This document shows positions 26,128 to 36,000 of a stretch of DNA of 64,000 nucleotides, in pieces; the stretch's first letter is position 1, and each line of letters begins with the position of its first letter. The notes below the pieces were generated by a model. The model was not told the DNA's origin, made no database searches, and saw nothing but the letters and a program-made list of their open reading frames with translations. Source of the stretch: an uncultured Collinsella sp. (GTDB lineage: Bacteria; Actinomycetota; Coriobacteriia; Coriobacteriales; Coriobacteriaceae); the NCBI GenBank assembly GCA_934658705.1, contig CAKUHP010000001.1:1-64000 (forward strand), written 5' to 3'. The position numbers and the translations under genes were made by a program.

Positions 26128-29100
26128 ATGCCTGTTCGAATCTATACCACCAATGCCGGCACGGATTTGAGCGATGCCGAGGCGGCGCTGCTTGCCGACC
26201 TGGTTGCCCGCCACGGGCGTGCCGTTTTGCTGGCACCCTCGTTTGCCGAGCTCGACCTGTGCCGTCACGATGCGGCGACGGCCGGCGCCTCGCTGGGCGT
26301 AGATTACAAGACGCCCTCGTCATGGCTTCGTTCGCTGTGGGAGCTTTTGGGCGATGGCCGCAGCTTCGTCGACAACCTGCAGCGTCAGATGCTGTTCTCG
26401 GATATGGTCGCCCGTCGCGACGATGCCGACCTGCAGCCGCTTTCGCGCAGTCAGGGCACGGTGCGCATGCTTGCGCGCATGGCCCGCGACGTGCTTCCGG
26501 GCGTGGCGGGGATGGGTGTCGAGCGCCGCTGCTGTGGTGCGGACCAGCCCGAACCCAAAAGCGACGCCGAGGCGCGCGTGTTTGAGCTTTTGCGCACCTA
26601 CGCGAGCGGCTTGGACCGCCGAGATATGGTTGAGCCCTGCGAGGCGGCCGATATGATGGCCAGCGTCCTGGCCGACAACTTGCCTGCCTGCGCTCGTGCG
26701 GTGTGCGTGCGCGGTGTCACGTCGTTTACGCATGGCCTGCTCGAGTTGCTATCGGCCGTGGCAAACAATGGGGGAGAGGTTGTCGTGTTGCTCGCTCGCG
26801 AGCAGGCTGCGATGCGCGAGGACCTGGCTGCCGCCTTTGACGCTCGCGGCGTGCTGTTTGAGGTCGCGCCGCTGGGGGAGGACGTTGCCGCGCCCCAGAC
26901 TGCCTCAGAGTCCGTCGCTCAGCCTACCTTTGTAGAAGTTGCCGGCCCCCATGCCCGCGCCCATGCTTATGTGGATGCGATCGAGAGCTTGGTAAAAACG
27001 TGCGAGGACGCTGCGCCGCACGGTGAGGCTGCAGCGCCCGCGGGTTCCGTGCGCGTGCTCGTGGTGTCCGCCCGAGCACCCCAGCTGTTTGGCGAGCTCG
27101 CCGCCCGTTTGGCCGCGCGTCACATTGCGACCGAGACAACCGAGTTCACGGCGTTTTCCCAATCCATCGCGGGCAGGCAGTTTACGGCGCTCGCCGGCCT
27201 GATCGAGCGCATGAAGGCCGCCGACGAGGGCACCGCTTCCAAGACCGAGTGGTGGCCCGCCCCGGAGCTTACCGACTGGATTTACAGCCCGCTTTCGGGT
27301 GCCGATGCCGCCAGCGCGCGTAGCTTCGATAAGAACATGCGCCTGTCGCGCAGTAAGACCACCGCGGGCGTTAAGAGCCTGCTGCAGAGCGTGCAGGGCC
27401 AGGTAAGGGGCGCACGCAAAGTGGCCAGTGACCAAAACTGGTTTAAGAACGTGCCGTGCGTGGCCTCGGACGTGTTCCAGGCCCTGTGGCGTGACAAACC
27501 CGTGACGGCGCTCAAGGCCATGCTTGCCGTTGTCGAGGCCCTGCCCGATCGCGCCCTGGGAGGCCTTGACGGGCAGGCTCGCCGCCAGGCCGAGGCGGCC
27601 CTGCTGCGCCATGCCATCGATATCCTCATGAACGACGCCCGCGCGCTCGATGTGTCTCAGGCAGCGACCGTGCCCGTGCTCGGCGGCGTCCGCACCAAGG
27701 TGGACAAGCGCAGTACCGCTTACGATTACGAGACCTGCGAGGTCGATCGCGCCCCGCGCGCCCAAGTGCGCTTTGCGTCGCTTGTCGATGCAGCGGCCCT
27801 GCGCCCCGACAGCTACGATGCCGTGCTGTTTGCCGATGTCGACTTGGACAGCTATCCACTCTCGCATGAGGAGGGGCCGCTGGCCACGTTGACGGCCAAG
27901 CTGGGTCGCAGCGGTGTGACGCTTGAGCCTGCCGCGCTGTTGCGCGTGCGTTTTGGCCGCGCGATGCAAGCTGCGCGCGGTCCGGTTGCGCTTGCCCGCG
28001 TGACGCACGATCGCCAGGCGCGCGAGTGCTATCCGGCGGCCGTGTGGACCGAGTTGCGAGCGCATGCCGAGGCCGTTGGCGCCGCCAAGGTTGTGCGCAT
28101 GGGCGAGGGCGATATCGTCGCCGATTTTGATCCCGCGGCTGGCGAGGGCCTCGAGTGCAAGCGTGTCGCATGCGAGGCTCCTCAGCATCTGAGTGCCGAG
28201 GCCGTGCCATACCTGGTCCTGCGTCGTCGTGACGGCGAGGGCGAGGATGCGCCCCTCGTGCCACGCCTGACGTCTGCTTCGCAGATCGAGGCGTACTCGA
28301 CGTGCCCGCTGTGCTGGTTCGTGTCGTATCGCGTGAAGCCCCAGTCCATCGACGCGGGCTTTGGCAACATGGAGAAGGGCAACTTTGTCCACGATGTGCT
28401 GGAGCACCTGCATGCCCGCCTGCCCCAGGAGGGCATGGAGCGCGTGACGCCCGAGAATCTGCCGCGCGCCCAGGAGCTGCTGCGCGAGGTCTTTGACGAG
28501 ACGCTGGCCGAGCACGCCGGCAAGCGCGGTACGGAGGGCCCGCTGGTGCCGCTCTCTGCGGTGGAGGAGCGCCAGGTGGCCGAGATCTTGCCGCAGCTGG
28601 AAGGCGTGCTCGCCTACGAGTCCGAGGCGCTTGCCCCCTTTGCCCCGCGCTACCTGGAGTTCGCCTTCAACGAGCTCAAGGTCGAGTATGCCGGCTGGCC
28701 GCTCGGCGGGCGCATCGACCGCGTGGATGTGGACGCCGAGAATCGTGCCGTGGTGATCGACTACAAGCACCGCACGGGTGTTGAGGAGTTTAAGCTCGCC
28801 GACCCCACGGTGCGCGACGAGGAGACGGGCACGGCGCCCATCGACGACCCGCGCTGGCTACCGCCTCATACCCAAACGCTCATCTACGCACAGGCCATGC
28901 GCCGGGCGCTGGATTTGGACACCCGAGCGGCGCTTTACTTTTCGACCAAGGGAGGCAAGCCGGCGCTGCGCGGCGCTGCGAGCGCCGAGCTGCTCGAGGA
29001 GGAGCGCGGCGACGGTCGCATTCCGGGCCTTAAGAAAGGCTTTCCCGGCGAGGGCGGCAGCATGGACTTCGATGCCCTGCTCGACCGCGTTGAAGCCGGC

Positions 29101-29226
29101 ATTGCCGAGCGCCTGTGCGAGCTCGGGGCGGGTGACGTCGCCGCCGTCGACCCGGCGTCTGCCCAGGCTGCGCATGCGCGCTGCTCGTATAACCACGAAG
29201 GAACGTTTGTAAGGAGGGACGTGTAG
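26128..29226 (+). CDS. addB: AddB-like subunit of the AddAB helicase-nuclease
   Basis: This 1032-residue protein forms, with the next gene product, the AddAB (RexAB) complex that resects double-strand breaks for RecA loading. The N-terminal helicase-like half has no intact Walker A (LLAPSFAELD at the expected place), as in many AddB proteins. The C-terminal PD-(D/E)XK nuclease domain begins SASQIEAYSTCPLCWF and contains GGRIDRVD and AVVIDYKHR (about 860-880). Only a CxxC pair is obvious, so the four-cysteine Fe-S cluster of classical AddB may be absent. GCGGAGGA precedes the ATG. The stop lies 3 bp before addA. Confidence 0.82.
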   Translation: MPVRIYTTNAGTDLSDAEAALLADLVARHGRAVLLAPSFAELDLCRHDAATAGASLGVDYKTPSSWLRSLWELLGDGRSFVDNLQRQMLFSDMVARRDDADLQPLSRSQGTVRMLARMARDVLPGVAGMGVERRCCGADQPEPKSDAEARVFELLRTYASGLDRRDMVEPCEAADMMASVLADNLPACARAVCVRGVTSFTHGLLELLSAVANNGGEVVVLLAREQAAMREDLAAAFDARGVLFEVAPLGEDVAAPQTASESVAQPTFVEVAGPHARAHAYVDAIESLVKTCEDAAPHGEAAAPAGSVRVLVVSARAPQLFGELAARLAARHIATETTEFTAFSQSIAGRQFTALAGLIERMKAADEGTASKTEWWPAPELTDWIYSPLSGADAASARSFDKNMRLSRSKTTAGVKSLLQSVQGQVRGARKVASDQNWFKNVPCVASDVFQALWRDKPVTALKAMLAVVEALPDRALGGLDGQARRQAEAALLRHAIDILMNDARALDVSQAATVPVLGGVRTKVDKRSTAYDYETCEVDRAPRAQVRFASLVDAAALRPDSYDAVLFADVDLDSYPLSHEEGPLATLTAKLGRSGVTLEPAALLRVRFGRAMQAARGPVALARVTHDRQARECYPAAVWTELRAHAEAVGAAKVVRMGEGDIVADFDPAAGEGLECKRVACEAPQHLSAEAVPYLVLRRRDGEGEDAPLVPRLTSASQIEAYSTCPLCWFVSYRVKPQSIDAGFGNMEKGNFVHDVLEHLHARLPQEGMERVTPENLPRAQELLREVFDETLAEHAGKRGTEGPLVPLSAVEERQVAEILPQLEGVLAYESEALAPFAPRYLEFAFNELKVEYAGWPLGGRIDRVDVDAENRAVVIDYKHRTGVEEFKLADPTVRDEETGTAPIDDPRWLPPHTQTLIYAQAMRRALDLDTRAALYFSTKGGKPALRGAASAELLEEERGDGRIPGLKKGFPGEGGSMDFDALLDRVEAGIAERLCELGAGDVAAVDPASAQAAHARCSYNHEGTFVRRDV

Positions 29227-29229
29227 ACC

Positions 29230-32200
29230 ATGGATCTTTCGACTTTGATGCCGCAGCAGCTGCAGATTGTCAAAACGCTCGACCGTCCGCTGTTTGTCTC
29301 GGCGGGCGCCGGTTCGGGCAAGACCTTTACCCTCACGCGCCGCATCGTCTACGCGCTCTCGCCCGAATCCGGTCCATTTGTCGAGCATCTGGACCAGGTG
29401 CTCGCCATCACCTTTACCAAAGATGCCGCGGCCGAAATCCGCGACCGCGTGCGTCGCACACTTATCGACGAGGGCATGGACGAGGAGGCCCTGACCGTCG
29501 ACGATGCGTGGATCTCGACCATTCATGGCATGTGCTCGCGTATCCTGCGTGCGCACGCGCTGGAGCTGGGTATTGACCCCGAGTTCACGGTGCTCACCGA
29601 TACCGACGAGCTCATGGATCAGGCTGTTGAGCATGTGCTGGGCCGCGCGACGGCCCCCGATGCCGCGCCTGAGCTCGCCGCTTCGCTCAAAGCCCTGTAT
29701 GCCTGGTACCCCATGGCGGGCGAGGGCGGCCCCTTTGGCGCCGGCACCACGATTAAGGGCCTGGTACGCGAGCTGCTAGAGCTGTCGAGCCAGCTGCCGG
29801 GCGGCATGGACGACGTGCATGTGGTGCGCGGCCAGGCCGATACCTCGGCATTGGCGGATGCCTATCGCGCAGCGCTCGGTGCGAGCAAGGCCGCGACCGA
29901 AAAGGCTCAGGTGGCGCTCGATGCCATCGACGCGTTCGAGGCGAGCGACAAGACCATGGCCGATGCGGCACGACTGATGATGTCGTGCACCATGCCGCGG
30001 GCGAGCAAGGCGTTCCCTAAGGAGCAGGTGGAGCTGCTCAAGGCCGAGGCTGCCGATGCATTTATCAATATCGTGCTGGCTTGCGGTGGACCTGCGCTCG
30101 ATGCGCTGGTGGGCCTGGCCCGCTCTGTAGAGATCGAGTATCGCGCGCTCAAGGCTGACCAGTCTGCCCTCGACAACAACGACCTGCTGCGTATGGCCTA
30201 CGAGGCCCTGCGCGATTATCCCGCCATTCGGGCCGCCTACGAAGGCCGCTTTAAGATGGTCATGATCGACGAGTTCCAGGACACCGACCAGATGCAGGTC
30301 GACCTGATCCGCTATCTGACGGGCGCGGGCGAGCGCGCGCTGTGCACCGTGGGCGATGCACAGCAGTCGATCTATCGCTTCCGTGGCGCCGAGGTCGAGG
30401 TCTTCCGCCGTCAGGAGCGCAAGGTGGGCGCCTCGGGGACGGTCGAGGCGGCAACCGGCGTTGGCGCTGCTGCCGACGCCCCCACTGGCGAGCTCGTCAA
30501 GCTCGTGCGCAACTTCCGCAGCCACGACGAGGTGCTGCGCTATGTGGCCCGCGTCTTTGATGGCGACGACGGCGGCCTGATGCAGGGCTTTTTGGATCTT
30601 GAGGCGAGCGACGGGCGCAAGGACACGCTGGTGGCAGACGCCTCGCGTCGCCAGGCGCTCTTTGTTGCCGGCGGCAGTACGCAGGAGCGCACACAGGCCA
30701 AGGCCCGCGCGATCGCGGAGCGATTCCGCGAGCTTGCCGATGCTGGCCAGCCCCAGGGCGGCATGGTGCTGCTGCTGGGCCGCATGACCAACGCCGACGT
30801 CTACGCCCAGGCCCTCCGCGACCAGGGGCTCGACTGCGTCATCGCGGGCGGCTCGGTCTTTGCCCAAGCAGCCGAGGTGCAGACGGTGCGCGCCCTGGTT
30901 TGTGCGCTCGCCAATCCGGCCGATACGGCGCAAGGCCTTATGCCGTTGCTCGCCTCGCCGATGTTTGCGCTCGGCGCCCAGGAGTTCCTGGCGCTGGCGA
31001 CCAAGCTCGATAGCGAGACGGGGGAGACCTCGCGCCGGAATATCGACGTGGGCATCATGAGTGATTTCGACGTGCCGGGTCTGCAAGACTTGCCGCTCGT
31101 GACGCGCGCTCGCGAGGTGCTGCGGTATGCGCTTCGTCGCGTGGGCCGCGATTCGTTCGCGGCGATCGCGCGCGACGTGGTCAACGCCTCCGGCTGGTTT
31201 GTGCGTCTGGCGCAGCGTGGTCCCGAGGGCAAGGCCATTGCCGCCAACGTGCTCAAGGCGCTCGACGCCGTGGCCGAGGCGGAGGCCGAGTTCGGCAACT
31301 CGCCGCGTTCCATCGCGCTGGCCTTCGACCGCTTCCTGGCGGGCAAGGAGGCGCCGGGCGCCCTCAACGAGGAGGGCGACGGCGCGGTGCGCATTATGAC
31401 GGTTCATGCCTCTAAGGGTCTGGAATATCCGGTCGTGGCGGTCGCCGAGTGCTTTGGCGTGCGTAAATCCTCGGGCGCGGCACAGATGGGTCGCGTCGAC
31501 GGCGGAGCACAGGTTGTGGCGCTGCCGGCGCGCTTCGACGGCGTGAAGCTCGCGGACGGCACGTTTGTAAAGGGCGACGACGTCAAAAAGCAGTTTGAGC
31601 ATGCGTTTAAGGGCAAGGGCACGTCGCTGTGGCTGCCGCCGGAGCTCATGGAGGACGTATGCGCGACGGGTTCTCCCGCCGAGGCGTTCGCTCGTCTGCG
31701 CAACGACGACCTGCAGCTTTCGCTTGAGGAGCGGGCTCGTTTGCTCTACGTTGCCATGACGCGTTCGCGAGAGCTGGTGATCTTGGCGATGGATGCCGGC
31801 GTGAGCCGTGGCAAGGTGACGGCGCCGACTTTCGACGTCGAGACCGATCTGACCTATGACGTGCTGCGCCGCATTCTGCCGACCGACGCTCTGGACATGC
31901 CACAGCTCGATGCCGACCGCCTGGTGTTCGACAACTCCAAGCCGGGCGACTACGAGCTCATCTCGCTGGCGGACTTTACCTTTGGCGAGCAGGCGTTTGA
32001 AGCCAATGCTTCGTTGGATGCCGAGGGCAGGCTTGTCCGCGGCGATGCGGAGGCGGAGGGCGCCGGCGCTGGTGCTCGCGCTATCGTTCCTGGCCCTGCC
32101 GATCCGGCACCCGACGCATTTGAGCTTGTGTATCCCCAGGCGGTGGGCGTGCGCATGGGCACCTGCCCGTTCCCGGCGCGCGATTCGTACAGCTATTCAT

Positions 32201-32874
32201 CGATTGCCGCGGCGCTGCATGCCGAGGCGGAGGACCGTGCCGCCGAGGCGCGCGTGCCCATGGATGAGGCCGGCGATGATGCGGAGTCGGATGGCTCGGA
32301 GATGACGGATACGGACGTGGCTGCTGCCGAGCCCGTCGGCAACCCTATGGCGCTAGGCTCTGCCTTCCATGCCGCCTGCCAGTGGCTGATCGAGATGGGC
32401 GCCGACGAGTTGCCCGCCGAGCGCGCCGATGCGCTGGCGCGTCTGTGGCACCTGATGCCGGAGCAGCGCGAGCGTTTTGACGTCGCCTTGAATCGCTGGC
32501 TCAGGTCGTCGGTTCGTGCCGAGCTGCTTGCCTGGCCGCGTGTCCGTGCCGAGGTACCGTTCTTCTCGCTCGGTTGCGAGGACGAGGACATCGCCCGCTA
32601 CGGTGCGTATGCCGAGGGCGCCATAGATGCGCTGGCGACCGACCCTGCCGATCCGTCGCGTGCGCTGGTCATCGACTACAAGACGGGCGGTACGCCGGAT
32701 GAGACACCCGACCAGCTGCTCGAGAAGCATGCCCTGCAGGCGCGCGTCTACGCTGATGTTCTGCACAAGGCGGGCTTTGAGACTGTGGCGGTCAAGTTCG
32801 TCCGCGTGGAGCAGACGGCCCCGGCTGTCTTCGTCGAGCTCGCCGAGCCCCAAGTAGTCACCTACAACTTCTAG
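29230..32874 (+). CDS. addA: AddA-like UvrD-type helicase-nuclease
   Basis: This 1214-residue superfamily 1A helicase has Walker A SAGAGSGKTFTLTRR (about 24-38), a motif II region MIDEFQDTD, QQSIYRFRGAEVEVF, and late motifs VHASKGLEYPVVAV and RLLYVAMTRSRELV. It ends in a PD-(D/E)XK nuclease domain (GAIDALATD, LVIDYKTGG). It supplies the ATPase and one nuclease of the AddAB complex. The ATG lies behind AAGGAGGGACG that overlaps the end of addB, so the subunits are translationally coupled. A hairpin repeat starts 11 bp after the stop. Confidence 0.92.
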   Translation: MDLSTLMPQQLQIVKTLDRPLFVSAGAGSGKTFTLTRRIVYALSPESGPFVEHLDQVLAITFTKDAAAEIRDRVRRTLIDEGMDEEALTVDDAWISTIHGMCSRILRAHALELGIDPEFTVLTDTDELMDQAVEHVLGRATAPDAAPELAASLKALYAWYPMAGEGGPFGAGTTIKGLVRELLELSSQLPGGMDDVHVVRGQADTSALADAYRAALGASKAATEKAQVALDAIDAFEASDKTMADAARLMMSCTMPRASKAFPKEQVELLKAEAADAFINIVLACGGPALDALVGLARSVEIEYRALKADQSALDNNDLLRMAYEALRDYPAIRAAYEGRFKMVMIDEFQDTDQMQVDLIRYLTGAGERALCTVGDAQQSIYRFRGAEVEVFRRQERKVGASGTVEAATGVGAAADAPTGELVKLVRNFRSHDEVLRYVARVFDGDDGGLMQGFLDLEASDGRKDTLVADASRRQALFVAGGSTQERTQAKARAIAERFRELADAGQPQGGMVLLLGRMTNADVYAQALRDQGLDCVIAGGSVFAQAAEVQTVRALVCALANPADTAQGLMPLLASPMFALGAQEFLALATKLDSETGETSRRNIDVGIMSDFDVPGLQDLPLVTRAREVLRYALRRVGRDSFAAIARDVVNASGWFVRLAQRGPEGKAIAANVLKALDAVAEAEAEFGNSPRSIALAFDRFLAGKEAPGALNEEGDGAVRIMTVHASKGLEYPVVAVAECFGVRKSSGAAQMGRVDGGAQVVALPARFDGVKLADGTFVKGDDVKKQFEHAFKGKGTSLWLPPELMEDVCATGSPAEAFARLRNDDLQLSLEERARLLYVAMTRSRELVILAMDAGVSRGKVTAPTFDVETDLTYDVLRRILPTDALDMPQLDADRLVFDNSKPGDYELISLADFTFGEQAFEANASLDAEGRLVRGDAEAEGAGAGARAIVPGPADPAPDAFELVYPQAVGVRMGTCPFPARDSYSYSSIAAALHAEAEDRAAEARVPMDEAGDDAESDGSEMTDTDVAAAEPVGNPMALGSAFHAACQWLIEMGADELPAERADALARLWHLMPEQRERFDVALNRWLRSSVRAELLAWPRVRAEVPFFSLGCEDEDIARYGAYAEGAIDALATDPADPSRALVIDYKTGGTPDETPDQLLEKHALQARVYADVLHKAGFETVAVKFVRVEQTAPAVFVELAEPQVVTYNF

Positions 32875-32884
32875 CCTCAATAAC

Positions 32885-32947
32885 TTGCGGTGGAATAGTT
32901 CCTGTTTTACGGCCCAGACGGCCCAAACAGGAACTATTTCACCGCAA
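32885..32947. repeat. 63-bp hairpin of the TTGCGGTGGAATA family
   Basis: TTGCGGTGGAATAGTTCCTG pairs with CAGGAACTATTTCACCGCAA; the only non-Watson-Crick pair is one G-T. The ends match the element at 1612-1678, while the inner stem differs yet stays paired (GTTCCTG/CAGGAAC here, GGACTG/CAGTCC there). It lies between addA and dnaE and has no T-tract typical of a terminator. Confidence 0.85.
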
Positions 32948-33048
32948 CTGCAGTAGGAGCCGTGTGGGTTTGGCTAGGTTCGGGTGGCGTCCGTGCCGTG
33001 CGGTAAAATCGTTCAGTCAGAACACGAACCCGCATCGGAGCTCATCAC

Positions 33049-36000
33049 ATGGCATTCGTCCATCTGCACAATCACACAGTCTTCTCCATGCTCGACGGCG
33101 CAACCCGTATCCAGGATATGGTCAACCGCGCCGTTGAGCTAGGCATGCCTGCCGTGGCCATTACCGACCACGGCTATATGTACGGCGTGCCCGATCTGGC
33201 GCTGGCCTGCGACGCCGTCAACCACAACACGCCCGAGTACAAGACATGGAGCCACGACAAGGCCTTCTTGGAAAAGGACCGCCGCGACGAGCTGGTGGAG
33301 CCCGACCCCGAGGCAAACCCGCGCGAGCATGCCCAGTACGTAAAGGACATGGCCATGTGGGACGAGAAGGGCAACATCGACGAGCTCAAACCGCCGCTGG
33401 TCATCAAGCCCATCTTTGGCTGCGAGGTCTACTTTACGCCGGACGAGACGCTCGCCCGCGATCACAAACCCGAGCTCTACCACATGATCCTTCTGGCCAA
33501 GGACCAGGAGGGCTACGTTAACCTGATGCAGACGGTCTCCGAGGCCGCCGTGCAGGGCTTTTACTACAAGCCGCGCGTGACGCTCGACAACTTGCGCCGC
33601 CACGCCAAGGGCATGATCTGCACGAGTGCCTGTATCGCCGGCATCATCCCCAAGTACATCGACCGCGGCGACATGGAAGGCGCCATCAAGTGGGCCGAGA
33701 CCTTCCGTGACACCTTCGAGCCCGGCGACTTTTATATCGAGATCCAGGAACACGGCATTACCACCGACAACGGCCTGACCGACGAGCAGATGGACCGCAC
33801 GCTCATCGACATCGCCAAGCAGGTGGGCGTCAAGGTTATCGCCACCAACGACTTCCATTACCTGCGCCGCGAGGATGCGCCCGTGCAGGACGTCATCATG
33901 TGCATCGGTATGAACGCCAAGGTCGACGACCCTAACCGCATGCGCATGACCGGCTCGGAGTTTTATATGAAGACCGAGGAGGAGATGCGGGCGATGTTCC
34001 CGTATTGCCCCGAGGCCTGCGACAACACGCTCGAGATCGCCGACAAGTGCTACGTTGAGCTCGACTGGGACTCCATCATCCTGCCGCGCTTCCCGCTGCT
34101 CGATCCCGGCGAGACGCACGAGAGCCAGTTCCGCCGTGAGTGCGAGAAGGGCCTGCGCCAGCACTACGGCGACGACTGGGCCACGCGCGAGATCGGCGGC
34201 GTCAACATCAAAGAGCGCTTTGAGTACGAATACAAGGTCATCTGCGACAAGGGCTTTGCCGCCTACTTCCTCATCGTTGCCGAGTACGTGCAATGGGCCA
34301 AGGACAACGGCATCGGCGTCGGCCCCGGCCGTGGCTCGGCCGCCGGCGCTATCGTCGCCTACGCCATGAACATCACCGCGTTCGACCCGCTCGAGAACGG
34401 CCTGATGTTCGAGAGGTTCCTGTCCCCGCAGCGTACCGAGATGCCCGATATCGATATGGACTTCGACGATGAGCGGCGCCTCGAGGTCGTGGAGCACGTT
34501 CGCCAGCTCTACGGCCCCGAGAAGGTCACCCACGTCATCACCTACTCGACCATTAAGGCCAAGCAGGCCATCAACGACGCCGCGCGCGTTCTGGACTATC
34601 CGGTCTACATGGGCCAGCGCCTGTCCAAGATGGTCTCGAGCGACCCCAAGGTCAAGCTCAAGCAGGTGCTCGACAAACAACCCGGCAAAGAGGATTTGTT
34701 TAACCCCGACTTTGCCGAGGCCTATAAAAAGGACGACGACGCCCGCCGCATCATCGACACGGCGCTCTCGATCGAGGGCCTCACCCGTGGCGAGGGCGTG
34801 CACGCGTGCGCCGTTCTGATCTGTCGTGACCCCGTCAACGAGCACGTGCCGACCAAGCTCGACACCAAGGGCGGCGTCGAGATTACCCAGTACGAGGGCC
34901 ATACCGTCGCCGACATGGGCCTGCTCAAGATGGACTTCCTGGGCCTGCGTACGCTGACGGTTATCTCCAAGGCCAAGGCCAACATCAAAAAGAACTTTGG
35001 CATCGACATCAAAGAGGAAGAGATTCCCTTTGACGACCCCGAGATCTTTAAGCTCATGGGCTCCGGCCACACCGCCGGCGTCTTCCAGGTCGAGTCCGCC
35101 GGCATGACGGCCACGATCAAGAACATGAAGCCCACCGAGTACAAGCACGTTGTAGCATTGATCGCCCTGTACCGCCCGGGCCCGCTGGGCGCAGGCATGG
35201 TCTCGTCCTACATCAACCGTATGAACGGCAAGGAGCCGGCGGTCTCCTACGACGACCGCCTGGATGACATCCTGGGCGAAACCTACGGCACCATGGTCTA
35301 CCAGGAGCAGGTTATGCTCATCTCCGTCGAGATGTGTGGCTTCTCCAAGGGCGAATCTGACTCGCGTATCCGTAAGCCCGTGGCTAAGAAAAAGATCAAG
35401 CTGCTCACGTCGACGGTGCTGCACTGGGAGGATGGCTCGGACGAGACCACCTACGACCACTGGATGAACGGCGCCATCAAGAACAACTACACGCGCGAGG
35501 TCGCCCAGAAGATTTGGGACGATGTTCTTGAGTTCGCGTCCTACGCCTTTAACAAGTCGCACTCCGCCGGTTACGCCATTCTGGTTATGCAGACGGCATG
35601 GCTCAAGGCGCACTATCCGCACGAGTACATGGCGGCCGTTCTGACGTCCTATACGGGCAAGACCGACAAGATCGTGCACTACGTCTCGGCGTGCCGTCAC
35701 GACGGCATCCCCGTGCTGTCGCCAGACGTCAACGAGTCCGGCACCGAGTTCACGGCTACCAAGGAAGGCGTGCGCTTTGGTCTGGCCGGCATCCGCGGCG
35801 TGGGTACCGGCGTTGCGCAGGCGATTATCGCCGAGCGCGAGGCGGGCGGCCCGTTTAAGACGCTGCACGACTTTGTCGAGCGCGTGGACTCGAGCCAGGC
35901 CAACCGTCGCGTGATCGAATCGCTGATCAAGGCAGGTGCCTTCGACTCCACGGGCTATCCGCGCCGTCAGATGATGCACTTTGTGGACAAGAACAACCCC

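Noticed and set aside
35350-35470. Frameshift or insertion in dnaE because the usual RRAMGKKK motif is altered
   Set aside because: The frame is intact and flanking conserved motifs align; it reads as a lineage variant, not damage.
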